From Myrica gale (lineage: Eukaryota; Streptophyta; Magnoliopsida; Fagales; Myricaceae): a stretch of 64,000 bases of DNA. A program made the translations under genes and the position numbers. This document shows positions 39,141 through 49,309 of the stretch, piece after piece; the stretch's first letter is position 1; every line of letters begins with the position of its first letter. Location of the stretch: assembly GCA_963930655.1 (NCBI GenBank), contig OZ005601.1, forward strand, positions 25,482,921 to 25,546,920, given 5' to 3'. The notes under the pieces are model-generated. The model saw nothing but the letters and a program-made list of their open reading frames with translations, did not search any database and had not been told where the DNA came from.

Positions 39141-40583
39141 ATGGTGGTAGTTGAATCTGAAACGTCGAAGCCCCACGTTGCAGTCCTCCCAAGTCCGGGG
39201 ATGGGACACTTTATTCCACTCCTCGAGTTTGCCAAGCGACTTGTGGTTCATCACGACATTCATGTCAGCTTCCTCCAAATCACCACTGAAGCTTCCGCCG
39301 CCCAAAACCAGCTACTCCACTCATCTACACTCCCTCCAGGCCTCGACGTCATTGACCTCGCACCTGCTAATATTTCGGCCCTCGTAAGTGAAGAAACTCT
39401 GGTGCTTACCCGGCTATCTATCATCGTACAGGAGAGCCTGCGGTCTCTGAAGTCAGTGCTAATCGAGCTGGGAAAACCTCAGGCTCTAGTCATTGATTTA
39501 TTCTCTACCCAAGCTTTTGAAATATGCAGGGAGTTTTCCATCCCTACGTACACCTTCTTCACTACCTCGATTGCTTTTCTTGCTTTCTCCTTGTATCTTC
39601 CTACACTGGACCGTGAGGTGGACTGCGAGTTCGTTGACCTTCCGGAACCCATTCAGGTCCCAGGTTGCACGCCGGTACGAACCGAGGACTTGCTGGACCA
39701 GGTGCGGAACAGGAAGATTGACGAATACAAGTGGCTCTTGCTCCATATCAGCCGGTTGCCCATGGCAGCTGGGATATTCTTGAATTCGTGGGAGGATCTT
39801 GAACCGACGTCGCTTAAGGCAATAAGAGAGCACATCTTCTATCGGCAAATTCCCACACCACCGGTTCACCCCATTGGGCCGCTTATCAAACAGGCCGAAG
39901 TATCGGTAACTGAAACGGATGCCGAGTGTCTGGCTTGGCTGGATAAGCAATCGTCGGATTCAGTTCTTTTCATATCACTGGGCAGTGGAGGGACTCTGAC
40001 AGCTGCACAGCTGACTGAGTTGGCGTGGGGTCTGGAACTGAGTCAGCAACGGTTCATATTGGTGGCTCGTAAGCCATCCGATGCTAGTGCCTCGGGTACG
40101 TTCTTCAACGTGGGTGGGGACATTAATGATCCAACAGCATACTTGCCTGAGGGTTTCTTAGAGCGGACAGAAGGGATGGGCCTGGTGGTTCCGTCTTGGG
40201 CTACACAGGTAGCGGTGCTCAGCCACCCATCAACGGGTGTGTTTCTATCTCACTGTGGGTGGAACTCTATACTGGAGAGCGTCACTCACGGTGTCCCGAT
40301 GATCGCGTGGCCGCTTTACGCCGAACAAAGAATGAACGCGACAATGCTGGTCGAAGACGTCGGTGTGGCTATTAAGCCGGTGGCGATACCGGGAAAGGAA
40401 ATCGTCGAAAGGGAGGAGATTGAGAGGGTGGTGAGGATGGTTATGGAGGGTGAAGAAGGGAAGGCAATGAGGCGTAGGGCCAAAGAGCTAAAAGACAGTG
40501 CAGTGGAAGCTCTGAGAGATACTACCGGGTCGTCTTACGAGTCACTTTCTCGCGTGGTTAAAGAATGGAAGCTTGAAGCGTAA
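39141..40583 (+). CDS. UGT72-like UDP-glycosyltransferase (hydroquinone glucosyltransferase type)
   Basis: Single exon, 480 residues, normal length for plant family-1 UGTs. It moves a sugar, most likely glucose, from UDP-sugar to a small phenolic acceptor in the cytosol. The N-terminus VAVLPSPGMGHFIPLLEFAK fits the UGT72 group and contains the catalytic His23, with the partner Asp119 in LVIDLF. The 44-residue PSPG box spans residues 353-396, beginning WATQVAVLSH, with HCGWNS from His371 and a final Gln396 that usually goes with UDP-glucose preference. UGT72 enzymes often glycosylate monolignols, hydroquinone or xenobiotics, but the acceptor here cannot be read from sequence. Lack of an intron is normal for this group. 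No neighbouring paralogue is present. Confidence 0.93.
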   Translation: MVVVESETSKPHVAVLPSPGMGHFIPLLEFAKRLVVHHDIHVSFLQITTEASAAQNQLLHSSTLPPGLDVIDLAPANISALVSEETLVLTRLSIIVQESLRSLKSVLIELGKPQALVIDLFSTQAFEICREFSIPTYTFFTTSIAFLAFSLYLPTLDREVDCEFVDLPEPIQVPGCTPVRTEDLLDQVRNRKIDEYKWLLLHISRLPMAAGIFLNSWEDLEPTSLKAIREHIFYRQIPTPPVHPIGPLIKQAEVSVTETDAECLAWLDKQSSDSVLFISLGSGGTLTAAQLTELAWGLELSQQRFILVARKPSDASASGTFFNVGGDINDPTAYLPEGFLERTEGMGLVVPSWATQVAVLSHPSTGVFLSHCGWNSILESVTHGVPMIAWPLYAEQRMNATMLVEDVGVAIKPVAIPGKEIVEREEIERVVRMVMEGEEGKAMRRRAKELKDSAVEALRDTTGSSYESLSRVVKEWKLEA

Positions 40584-40689
40584 AATTTAATTTTCTAAGA
40601 GAAGATAAAGTTGCAAAATGGGTTCTGCGTATAATAATGAAGAATCCAGTTACAAGTAAAACCTTTATTCAGGAATATAAAAATAAGGG

Positions 40690-40998
40690 TTAAATGCATG
40701 TCATGCCCCTGTGGTATGCGCTAAAAGCAAATATGCCCGTGAGGTAAACAAAGTATTTTTCATACCCTTGAGGTAAACATTGAGGAGCAAATATGTCCTT
40801 CCGTCATGTGACGTTTGAGACACTAACGGTAAATGCTGACGTGTCAAAATTAGACACGTCAACACCAATCATAAAGCGACATGTGACATTTTCGGGAAAA
40901 AAAAAACTGGGGAGAACCCCTTCGAGCGGCGATGGGCTCCCTTTGCCGCCGCCGCGAGGGGTGGCCGGCAGGCTGCCACCCCGACGACGGGGAGCCCA
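40690..40998. mobile_element. Half copy of the GC-rich long-TIR element
   Basis: This stretch follows the left arm of the element at 2934-3680 in order: GTTAAATGCATGTCATGCCC, AGCAAATATG, TCCTTCCGT, GTAAATGCTGACGTGTC, then the GC-rich CGAGCGGCGATGGGCTCC core. It is only moderately diverged. After about 40998 the similarity ends abruptly and LINE-like sequence begins, so the right arm is missing. Confidence 0.75.
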
Positions 40999-41241
40999 AA
41001 ATGAAACATTGGAAGGGAAAGTAGAACGACTCCTTGTTGGCTGCCCTTGCCTCACCCACAAGAGGGCCGCAAGGAGGCAGCCTCTTTGCAGAAACAAAAA
41101 GGATTTGGCCTGAAGAATCTCTGCAGACAACTGCTGAAAGGCAAAAAATTTTCTAATAGCCACATCGTAATTAACCTTCCAAGCCTCACTAGGTGGAGGC
41201 TTCCAAAGCTGAATCGCTATGGGTCTTTTTTTTCTTCCCAT
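40999..41241 (-). pseudogene. Fragment of a LINE RNase H domain
   Basis: On the minus strand, LWKPPPSEAWKVNYDVA matches the opening of the RNase H (RVT_3) domain of plant non-LTR elements (WxPPPxxxxKxNxDxA). A nearby frame gives GEARAANKES, resembling the EAxAA helix, so at least one frameshift separates them. It abuts the broken end of the half element at 40690-40998. Too short and disrupted to be active. Confidence 0.55.
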
Positions 41242-42417
41242 GCTGCAGTGAGCTCTTCATGACGGCCTCTAATAGAGTGCTAGTGCAAATAGTGTTTGTT
41301 CGTGCAAATAGTGTTTGTTCGTGAAAAATGTTGAAGCGGCGAAAATTTTGAGATATAAGATTGGTCCAAACAGTAAAGATAATTTAGAAGAAGGGTTGAA
41401 AAATTGAAGAGTTAAAATATTATAATAAAAAGAGTTACTGATTAAAAAATCAGATTATTTTATAATTAAATTTAAATTTTTATAAAAAAAGATTAACACG
41501 TGTCACAATTTCAAGAAAAATTGTTTAATACTACTATGTACTGCCTGCCACAATGATGTTAATTTTTTTAAAAAAGTTTTAGGTTCTTATAAACAAGATT
41601 AATAATTGAGCACAAAATATAATTTTATTTTTTAAATAAAATCAATTGAACTGACGATTGATATATTTATTGATTTCCATAACATATATAAACTTAAGCA
41701 GGATTAAAATGGGCCACGTAAAGGCTTTTTCTGTCACCTATTAAACACAAAATTGAGTGAGACCTTGATTCGGGGATCGCAAATTGTACAATCCTGAATT
41801 CAAAACTTCGGGTCCGAAATTAAACGAGCACGAGATTCATTTTTCAAACAAAAGAATTGCTGATTTGTACAGTACATATTCAACGTTAACCGGATAGAAA
41901 TTTTTCCGTCCCAATTATACAGTATCATTTAAAAAAAAGATAGATATAATAAATAAATTTTATTATAAGATATATATATTACCGAAAACATTAAATTGTA
42001 TAAGTTTACCTATCAGTGTCTTGTCTATTTATCTACGGCTGCGTTTGCAACCAAAATTTTATCTCTCTCCTAATAAAATACTCTAATATAATTTCTCTTT
42101 CCCAACAAAAAAATATAAAAATTATAAAAATATAAAATATTATATCTTTCTTTATTTTTTCACTAAACCCTGTACCATTCCTGAAAATAGTGGCAAAATT
42201 GGTGGAGTACATACCTTACGCGCGCGGTCGCGTCTAATAATCTAATTATAGTTTCCCCTTGAAGAGCTTATACGAAAATGGAAAAAACGGCATCGTTGCT
42301 CTTTCCTATTAAGCCTGTCACTTCCATAAGAAACGCTGTCGTCCTAGTCGACGTTTGGACTATTTTCCCAACCCAGAAAATTTCGCTGGTTTTTCTCTCA
42401 GGCTGTTTGCAATTTCC
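41242..42417. other. Spacer and leader of the PEX11 gene
   Basis: AT-rich spacer. A 20-bp unit, GTGCAAATAGTGTTTGTTCG, is duplicated in tandem at about 41283-41322. A truncated Tourist-like MITE is at 42037-42185. The PEX11 leader contains an upstream reading frame (42278-42505). Confidence 0.5.
42037..42185. mobile_element. Tourist-like MITE, truncated copy
   Basis: It begins GGCTGCGTTTGCAACCAAAA, the family end, and has the AAAATATAAAA core and TTTTTTCACTAAACCC. The opposite end is missing. It lies about 230 bases upstream of the PEX11 start codon. Confidence 0.6.
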
Positions 42418-42505
42418 ATGGATTCGAAAGCTTCAACAACTCGGATTCCTCCGCAGAGTGCGGAAACCCCAATACGGGCACCACCCAAAGACAGAGACTT
42501 TTTGA
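42278..42505 (+). promoter_or_regulatory. Upstream reading frame overlapping the PEX11 start
   Basis: An ATG at 42278 opens a 75-codon frame that ends at 42505, past the PEX11 ATG at 42418 and in a different frame. If the transcript starts upstream of 42278, this frame would reduce PEX11 translation. Its peptide has no recognisable domain. Whether it is in the mRNA is unknown. Confidence 0.35.
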
Positions 42506-43197
42506 ACCACCTCGAAGCCTACCTCGCTAAGCGAGATGGCGTTGACAAGCTCCTCAAGGTTTCTAGGTACGCTACCAAGATCATCCTCGCCTCCTCGGTA
42601 CTCCCCGAGAACCTAACCCTTACTGGACGACTCAAGAGCTTCGAGACTAGTGTCGGGCTAAGTCGCAAAGCCTTCCGACTTGGAAAGTTCGTCCAGGACC
42701 TAAACGCCCTGAGGAACACCCATTTCCATTCTGGACAAGAACTCGTCCTCTCCATCATCTCGTATGGGGGTGAGGGCCTCTACTACTTTGTCGAACAGTT
42801 TGTCTGGCTTTCGAAAACGGGTCTGATCGATAACAAGCACTCTCGCAATTTGGCAAACATCAGTGCCTGGGCCGAGTTTATCGGCTACATAGGTAGTATC
42901 TCGCTGAAATTTATGGATTTGAAGCAGATTGCGAAAGAGGAGTCGTGTTTGAAATCGACCATTGAGATTGCGGTTCTAAGGGGAATTGGGCATCTGGAAG
43001 AGGAGCGGAGGTTGAAGAAATTGAGGGAGAAGAAGCTGATGAAGAAGCTCTCAATTGTTCAAGACTACGCTGATGGGCTAATGGCGTTGGCCGATATTCG
43101 TGACGGGAAGGGGCGGCTTTCGGTACCGCTTCTAGTTTCAGGTGCGGGGCTTTTGTCAGCGCTGATTAGCACTCATAAGAATTGGGTGTCTTGCTGA
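42418..43197 (+). CDS. PEX11A: Peroxisomal membrane protein 11 (PEX11A-like)
   Basis: Single exon, 259 residues from the first ATG that fits the family (MDSKASTTRIPPQ). Residues about 25-60 (DFLNHLEAYLAKRDGVDKLL and following) are the conserved amphipathic N-terminal region that binds and bends the peroxisomal membrane. The middle has the family blocks SVGLSRKAFRLGKF, YFVEQFVWL and FIGYIGSISLKF. A basic helix (RRLKKLREKKLMKK) precedes the C-terminal hydrophobic segment VPLLVSGAGLLSALIS, followed by a short lumen- or cytosol-facing tail. PEX11 proteins elongate peroxisomes before fission. The subgroup (A rather than B to E) is a judgement from length and the divergent C-terminus. Confidence 0.88.
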   Translation: MDSKASTTRIPPQSAETPIRAPPKDRDFLNHLEAYLAKRDGVDKLLKVSRYATKIILASSVLPENLTLTGRLKSFETSVGLSRKAFRLGKFVQDLNALRNTHFHSGQELVLSIISYGGEGLYYFVEQFVWLSKTGLIDNKHSRNLANISAWAEFIGYIGSISLKFMDLKQIAKEESCLKSTIEIAVLRGIGHLEEERRLKKLREKKLMKKLSIVQDYADGLMALADIRDGKGRLSVPLLVSGAGLLSALISTHKNWVSC

Positions 43198-44210
43198 CTT
43201 TGGTGGGCTTTTCACATGGTACGATTGCTGGGCACTTGTGAGATTTTTCTCATGATTGTTTAGTTGATTGTGAATTTTTAAGGATCGACGACGCAGCGAC
43301 GTGCCTTTTTAGCTGCAAATTGGGCAGGGAGGATGAGACAAGTACGTGGAAGGTACAGATTTGAACACCATAAAGTTTCATGGATTCACTTGTCTTTAAA
43401 TTTATTCTACAAATACGACAATACAGGGATAGTGGATCCGAGTCCTCTTAGTTTACATCAGCCTAATGAAGAAAAAAGGATCCATTTATTAGTTGGAAAT
43501 GTGCTAAATTGTTAGCGTTGTCTTTTCATTAGGTGCTTGAATTTGGATTCATGGATTCCATTTGAGTTAGCTTGGTTTTAGTTTGATGGAATTGAGGAAA
43601 TGAATGAAAAGAGAAAAACTTATCTGATTTCGTTTGCTTGTTGGAGATGTGAACGAATATGGTATTACTTAGATGAAGGGTAAACAACTCGCATATTATG
43701 TTCCTCTCCCTTCCTTGTATTTCTCATAGCACAATGCTATCTTCAGTGAAATCTCTTTCATCCAATGTCTTTCTCTTCCAGCGTTTCACCCAGCACATAC
43801 ATGCAAAGGACACTTTGAAGGGTCGTCTTTTCTTTTCTTGTGAATCATCTGTTCCAGATTATAATTTGTTATATGCTTATTGGATCGTGAGATAAAGTTT
43901 AGGTTTGTTACATCTTAATTTGGTTAATGAGGTCTAAAGCTCGTTTTCTTTTTTCCAATGTCAAATGCCTTTCAAGAACAGTAGCTATTTAAGTTGATCC
44001 TTGTCATATAAGTTTCAATTCCATTAAAATTATTCCTAGGATTTTAATTCTTTCATCTGCTAGTAGACTAAGATCTAAAAGAAAGAAAGGAAAAAGGAAA
44101 GTACCTTTCTAATATATATATGTTTGTCAAATATAACAACTCAAGAAAAGCTCTAGCCACATTTGCGCATTTACTTAAAAAGGACTAGTCAATGTTGCTC
44201 TTGAGACTCT
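43198..44210. other. 3' UTR of PEX11 and spacer
   Basis: No further gene seen. Small open frames here lack family resemblance. Confidence 0.45.
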
Positions 44211-44666
44211 TTGGATCATTATAAAGTTCAGTTCAACCTAGTAAGCTCTCAATGTGGGATTTAATTCTTATCGAACTCGTCTCTCGTTCATTTTCTTTTT
44301 CCGTTCGGGGCATCACACCACACTATGAAGTTTTTGCTCTGGACGCTTTTACTACTGAAATTTATGTCTTCGCGCCTCATCACATGGCATATGGAGTACT
44401 TTACTGGTTAAGCTTAATCTATTCCTAGAGAGATCATTTGGATCATTATAAAGTTCAGTTCAACCTAGTAAGCTCTCAATGTGGGATTTAATTCTTATCG
44501 AACTCGTCTCTCATTCATTTTCTTTTTCCGTTCGGGGCATCACACCACACTATGAAGTTTTTGCTCTGGACGCTTTTACTACTGAAATTTATGTATTTGC
44601 GCCTCATCACATGGCATATGGAGTACTTTACTGGTTAAGCTTAATCTATTCCTAGAGAGATCATTC
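44211..44666. repeat. Recent 227-bp tandem duplication
   Basis: The unit starting TTGGATCATTATAAAGTTCA at 44211 restarts at 44438 with only a handful of differences over the whole unit. Each copy contains AATGTGGGATTTAATTCTTA, GGGGCATCACACCACACTAT and CACATGGCATATGGAGTAC. No reading frame spans it. The unit resembles 3' portions of plant retroelements in its GTGGGATTTAATTCTTATCG phrase, but I cannot place it. Confidence 0.9.
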
Positions 44667-45882
44667 CCAGCCTGAATGGATTAAAGTTTATTATGCCCCC
44701 GAACTTCAGCCAAATCCAGGATTATATAGCGACTGGATCGGGTATAGATGAAAGATTAAGATATTGAAGCTCCTATATGTGTATGAAGACTCCTAGAAAA
44801 TCCGTCTTGGTTAATCCACTGACATCTTATGATGTTTAGATAGTCATTTGTTACCACCAATGACAAACTTGATTCGTCTTTGGAAGATCATTATCTCTTG
44901 ATACTGGGTGCCACAAAAGCCTTCTGGAAATGTCAGGAAGAAGGTCTCTATCCGATTTTGCAATCCTCAGAGGTGCTTGGGTGTTCTTTTTTATAACAAA
45001 AACTGTTTCATCTCTCCCCGCCAATAGAAGGGTGGGATTTTGGCTGTTGCATCAGTAATTTCCGGCAATAATCCTGTGGTTTTGTGTTGTAAATGTACTT
45101 AAGCTTGAATTCTGCATCTACTATTTAGTCGCACATCCGAGGCCTAACTGCTCCAAATGTGCATTTTCAAAAAAAATTGAGGAACGTGGGCTTTCCATTC
45201 GGGCAGGTTACCTTCTCCATTAGTGTATGCAGCTTATGAGAACATTCTTCTGCATGAACCTCTCTTTCTGCTTCGGTTCGGTCAAAAAAAGAAGGAAAAA
45301 AAAAACTCTCTTTCTGCAGGACAAGTTTCTCTACACGTGGTGAAAAATCAAAGTGCTAGTTAGTAATGTCTCTATGACTTTGAAACCCTTTTTTTGCGGA
45401 GCAAATATATTTTATCTGAAGATTGAAGAAGAGCAGGGGAAGGGGAAGTCGAGAACACAGCAGCAATTGTTTGGTTTAATAGTTTTCTGCCCTCTTCTCT
45501 AGACTCGGTTCGTCCTAATGGGCCCTCTGGGTTCGCAACCTGCTTTTGGGACTGAAAATGTAAGCGTTCTCTAAACAGGCTTTTTGTGAAAGGCATCTCT
45601 CTCTACATGGACCCATTGTTCTCTAAACGGGCTTGTTTATTAAAGGCTAAATTGCAGTACGTGATTCCTTTTCCGGCTTCCATAAGAAAGTCAAATGGCA
45701 AAAAAGGTCAAGCGTTCGTGCTATTGGTCAACCGTACAACCGTCGAAAAGAAAAAAAAGCTGGGCTACGCCTACGGGGGAGGATATTTTCATGTGGTCAG
45801 GTTTAGGACCACAGTCACCTTGCAGGGGGTACTGACCTGTGATCAGAGTCGCCGAAGCGAAGGACATTGGCACTCCATTTAA
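44667..45882. other. Spacer, no gene seen
   Basis: The frame at 45586-45882 begins in GGCTAAATTGCAGTACGTGATT-like sequence typical of repeat ends and has no domain. The remaining sequence is featureless to me. Confidence 0.45.
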
Positions 45883-46068
45883 GTCTGTGTTTGTGTTGTA
45901 ATATTTTTGATACGAGAATATGTGTTGGTATTGGGTTTAGTGAAAAGGTGAAGAAAGGTAATTTTTTATATTTTTTATAATTTTTTTATGGGAGAGAGAG
46001 AGATTATATTGGAGTATTTTATTAGGAGAGATAAAATGTTGGGGAAAATTTTGGTTGCAAACGCAGCC
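45883..46068. mobile_element. Tourist-like MITE, complete copy
   Basis: The ends GTCTGTGTTTGTGTTG and GTTGCAAACGCAGCC are inverted repeats, and TAA lies immediately outside both (45880-45882 and 46069-46071). The core includes TATTGGGTTTAGTGAAAAGG and GGGAGAGAGAGAGATTATAT. It is the clearest example of the family's 3-bp duplication. Confidence 0.8.
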
Positions 46069-46172
46069 TAAATCTGTTGACGATTCCTGTATTTAAGGTG
46101 TGGTGGGCTTACTTACTTCCACGTGATTTGGAGTTTGTACTTTTTTGTTTGGCTCTTAATTGCGGAGTTGTT

Positions 46173-46376
46173 GGCTATGTTTGTTTCATGTTTCAAAACG
46201 TTTTTAAAATATTTTCCTCACTTTTTCATCAATTCCAATACTTTTTCATCAATCTCAATAATTTTTTACAAATTACAATAATTTTTAGTACTTTTCACCA
46301 ATCCCAAGAGAATCTACACTACTTTAAAAAAACACAAACATAAAAACATATCTCAAAACATAAACCAAACATAGCC
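46173..46376. mobile_element. MITE with GGCTATGTTTG ends
   Basis: GGCTATGTTTGTTTCATGTT at the left and CATAAACCAAACATAGCC at the right are inverted repeats. GTTGTT and GTTGTA lie outside the ends. The right edge directly touches the target duplicate of the hAT-like element at 46385. Non-coding. Confidence 0.6.
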
Positions 46377-46384
46377 GTTGTATC

Positions 46385-46694
46385 TAGCGCTGAAAACCGG
46401 ATTTCTGGTCTGGTTTTTGGACTGGATATCCGACCGGACCGGACCGGTTTTAATTTTTAAAATTAATTTTTTTTAAAAGAAAATTTAGGTTAATTTCAAA
46501 GGGGGAAATACGTATAAAAATGTTGAGTTTTTTTATATTAAAATTAAACGTTTTAAGTTTATAATTTGTATTAAAAATTATTAAAAAAAATATTTATTTT
46601 TATTTTTTTATAATAAATGCGATTTGGTCCGGTCCGGACCTCATTTATTAAAAAATAAGACCAGACATAACCTGTTCGGTTGTGTGCAACCCTA
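46385..46694. mobile_element. hAT-like non-autonomous element rich in CCGGTCC repeats, copy 2
   Basis: The ends are TAGCGCTGAAAACCGG and CGGTTGTGTGCAACCCTA, flanked by a perfect 8-bp duplication, GTTGTATC (46377-46384 and 46695-46702). The AT-rich middle (TAAAATTAAACGTTTTAAG, TTTATAATTTGTATTAAAAA) matches copy 1 (1850-2222) in reverse orientation. It has fewer CCGG units than copy 1. Confidence 0.75.
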
Positions 46695-46702
46695 GTTGTA
46701 TC

Positions 46703-47457
46703 CTGTAGGATTTTTGTCTCTTTTACCAAGTTTGTTATGTTGTTAAAGAATTTAATCTTTTGCCTCAAAAGAAAAAAAATTACCTGTCATTGTCAACATC
46801 TGAAAATAAAATATAAAAAAACTCATAATTAGGACATCTTTGGTTGTGTTCTGTGTAAAAAAACATTTCTTTCCTTTTTAATTTAGATTTTTTTTGAAGT
46901 TGACCAGATCAAAGAAAAGATAGTTGAATAGATATTAATTAAAATCTATTTTCATTGATGTGTATGTATGAACGTGGGATTCATTAACAATACACTTGAA
47001 AAAAGTAATATAAGAAATAATGAAAATAAAATTATGTTTTCACTACTTTTTTTATATGACGATAAATTGATAGTCACACAAATCCCAAAAAAATTAGCTG
47101 AGAAACTGATGTCTAGGAATTCTCATTTGAAACTTATACAATTTACTATTCGAATTGTACGGTACAATTATGAGAGAGATAAACACAATAATTAAATTTT
47201 ATGGAAGATATATACTATTCAAAATTTTTTAGACAATATTAAATGATGTAGGTCCATTTATTATACGTGTCTCTCGTCGAATTGCACTGATCCCCTTATA
47301 TTCAGTTGCCTTATAGTCATTGGAGAAATTTAGGACTGCACATCTAAACAAGACAATCATAAATGTTGTTTAACTATCTAAAGGCTGTTTTTTTCACCAA
47401 ACTGATGACATGATTGAAAAAAAAATATTGGGTTTGAGTTTTGTGATAGAGACTAGG
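46703..47457. other. Intergenic, no gene seen
   Basis: Very AT-rich spacer with no recognised element or coding sequence. Confidence 0.5.
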
Positions 47458-47640
47458 GCTGTTCAGTGCCATCGGAAAAATCCGGTGGCACCGGCACCGG
47501 CACCGGGTTGTCGGTACCCGGCCTCACCGGTGCCGGTGTAGGTTTGTTTTTCTTTGAAAAATCCGGTGGTATTCCCGGTTCCCTGGTTACCCGGCACCGG
47601 GTTCCGGGGAACAGGGAACCGGGTTTTATCAAAATCCCCC
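47458..47640. repeat. GC-rich CCGGTGCC/CACCGGC repeat block, probable hAT-type element end
   Basis: It starts CTAGGGCTGTTCAGTGCC, like the TAGGGCTG ends of hAT-type elements, followed by a dense cluster of CACCGGCACCGG and GGTTCCGGGG units. I found no matching opposite end or target duplicate, so it is an orphan end or a decayed element. CCGG-bearing sequence reappears at 49620-49715, which could be the far end of the same element. Confidence 0.45.
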
Positions 47641-49153
47641 TCCCCCCTCCCGACCCCATTTCGATTCTTTTCAAGCTTGTTTCACAATTCACAGACGGCA
47701 GAAAATCGTGCCTCCCTCTCCCTCCCCTGACCCTCCGGCATTCTCGATTCACCTTAGGTTTTTTGAAGAGCTTGGGTATATGCTATAATAAAGGTAGCAC
47801 TGCAAAACCCTGATACGCTACAGTCGATCTTCACACACAGGTACTGTGAGACTGTCCATCCTCTTCGCTTCTTTCAATTTCCCTTGATTTATGTTATTGT
47901 TAACGATAATATGCAAAACTTCTTTTTCTCCCCCAAGACGAAGCACATATCGAAGGCTTGCGGGTGCATTTATTACAGCCCGTTGAGCTCAAAAGCTGTG
48001 CGAGATCATGAATCATTATTATCTTCTGTTAACATCCTCTTGATGTAATTTGTCTCGTTTGCTTGAGGATTTTGTATGGGATAATGAAACATTTGTGGAA
48101 CCAGTTACCCTTATTGGGTTTCGGCTTTTCCACTAATTTTCGTGAATCTGTTTTTTCCATGTGAAATCGTTATAGGAATTTTTTCTCAAAAGAGAAATGT
48201 TTTGAAGAAACATTCTTTTGGTTATGAGGAAATGTGTATATTTTTTGTTGTTTGATGTGGATAAATATGGAGCACATGTACACGGGAATGTTGTAACAAT
48301 GACATCGATTGTTCGTAGTATCGATGTGGAATTTTGGGTGCTTTTGGTCGGTATGGGTTATATTTTGCTCACTTTGTTTGATTAAACTCTAGCTAGTCCA
48401 ATGAGAGGTCGTGTGTGTGCGTGTGTTGTGTGGTGTTCTGTGTGTTGGGAAGTCAGAATGTGAAGTCTCTCGAGATGTGAAGTACTCAGATAATGGAGGA
48501 ACATTTTGGTGGTACCGCAGATTGTTTGTCTATTAGTAGTATTTGGATTAAGAGAAATCATTCAGACTTCCAGAGGTTTACTTTTTTTTGAGTAATTATG
48601 AAGAAAGTACTTCGACTAGAGGATGAACGTGTTTGGACTTGGTAAAGTACTTGAAAACAAACATATGAAAATGTTTGCTGATAAATCAATAATTCAAAGT
48701 GCCTTTCTTGCATATTTTTTTATGGAAGTTAGAAACCCCTTGGACATTTCATCTGCCAAGCAATCTTGATGTGAAAACACATTAGGCCAAGCGATGATCT
48801 TTGTATAAGGAAGAGTAAAGGTGGATCTGGAGGGTCTTAAAACAAATGGCTTATCAATGTTATCATAAAATGTCTTGTTCTTTGGATCTGTTGAATGAGC
48901 TGTCAAGAGACCTTTTTTGTACAAAAGATCTACCTCTTGAACGTGTGAGAATTTACTATTCAGCTGATGTAAAAAGAAACATGCTTTGTACATGTGTGGG
49001 AACTCTCAAGTCTTTGGTTTTCTGTTGTCAATGTATGTGATTCCGTTTTAAAGAAAGCTTTTGATATGTAGCTTGAAGTTGGTCATCTCTATGGTAGAAA
49101 TGCTCACAGTTTTCTAATTTGACAGAAATCTGTTATCTGAAATCTGAGTTATT
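47641..49153. other. Stretch without a supported gene
   Basis: The pyrimidine-rich part at 47640-47760 looks like a 5' leader. It is followed by sequence with gene-like composition but no open frame of recognisable family. It precedes the cyclophilin fragment and could be leader and intron of the same broken gene. Confidence 0.35.
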
Positions 49154-49309
49154 ATGGAACCCTATAATTTAGAAGACGAGATGTCAAACCCAAAGGTTTT
49201 CTTTGACATTCTGATTGGAAAAATGAAAGCTGGCCGAGTTGTGATGGAGCTATGTATATTTCTTCAGCATTGCTTAAACACTAGGGTTCTACAACTTATG
49301 TCTCTGTAA
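49154..49309 (+). pseudogene. Cyclophilin gene fragment (N-terminal 24 residues)
   Basis: A 51-codon frame reads MEPYNLEDE, then MSNPKVFFDILIGKMKAGRV and VMEL, and then diverges to unrelated residues and stops. The middle matches the start of plant cytosolic cyclophilins (NPKVFFDxxIGxxxAGRxVMELFADxTPxTAENFRALC). The match breaks right after VMEL, and the catalytic barrel is missing, so it cannot be a working peptidyl-prolyl isomerase. Codon-level match indicates a gene-derived fragment moved or truncated here. Confidence is high for the identity and moderate for calling it non-functional. Confidence 0.7.

Noticed and set aside
44211-44666. Possible CRISPR-like or satellite array
   Set aside because: Only two units of 227 bases with no spacers; a simple tandem duplication in a plant genome.
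45586-45882. 98-codon plus-strand open frame ending at the MITE border
   Set aside because: No motif; begins in repeat-like sequence (GGCTAAATTGCAGTACGTGATT) and ends at an element edge, so probably fortuitous.
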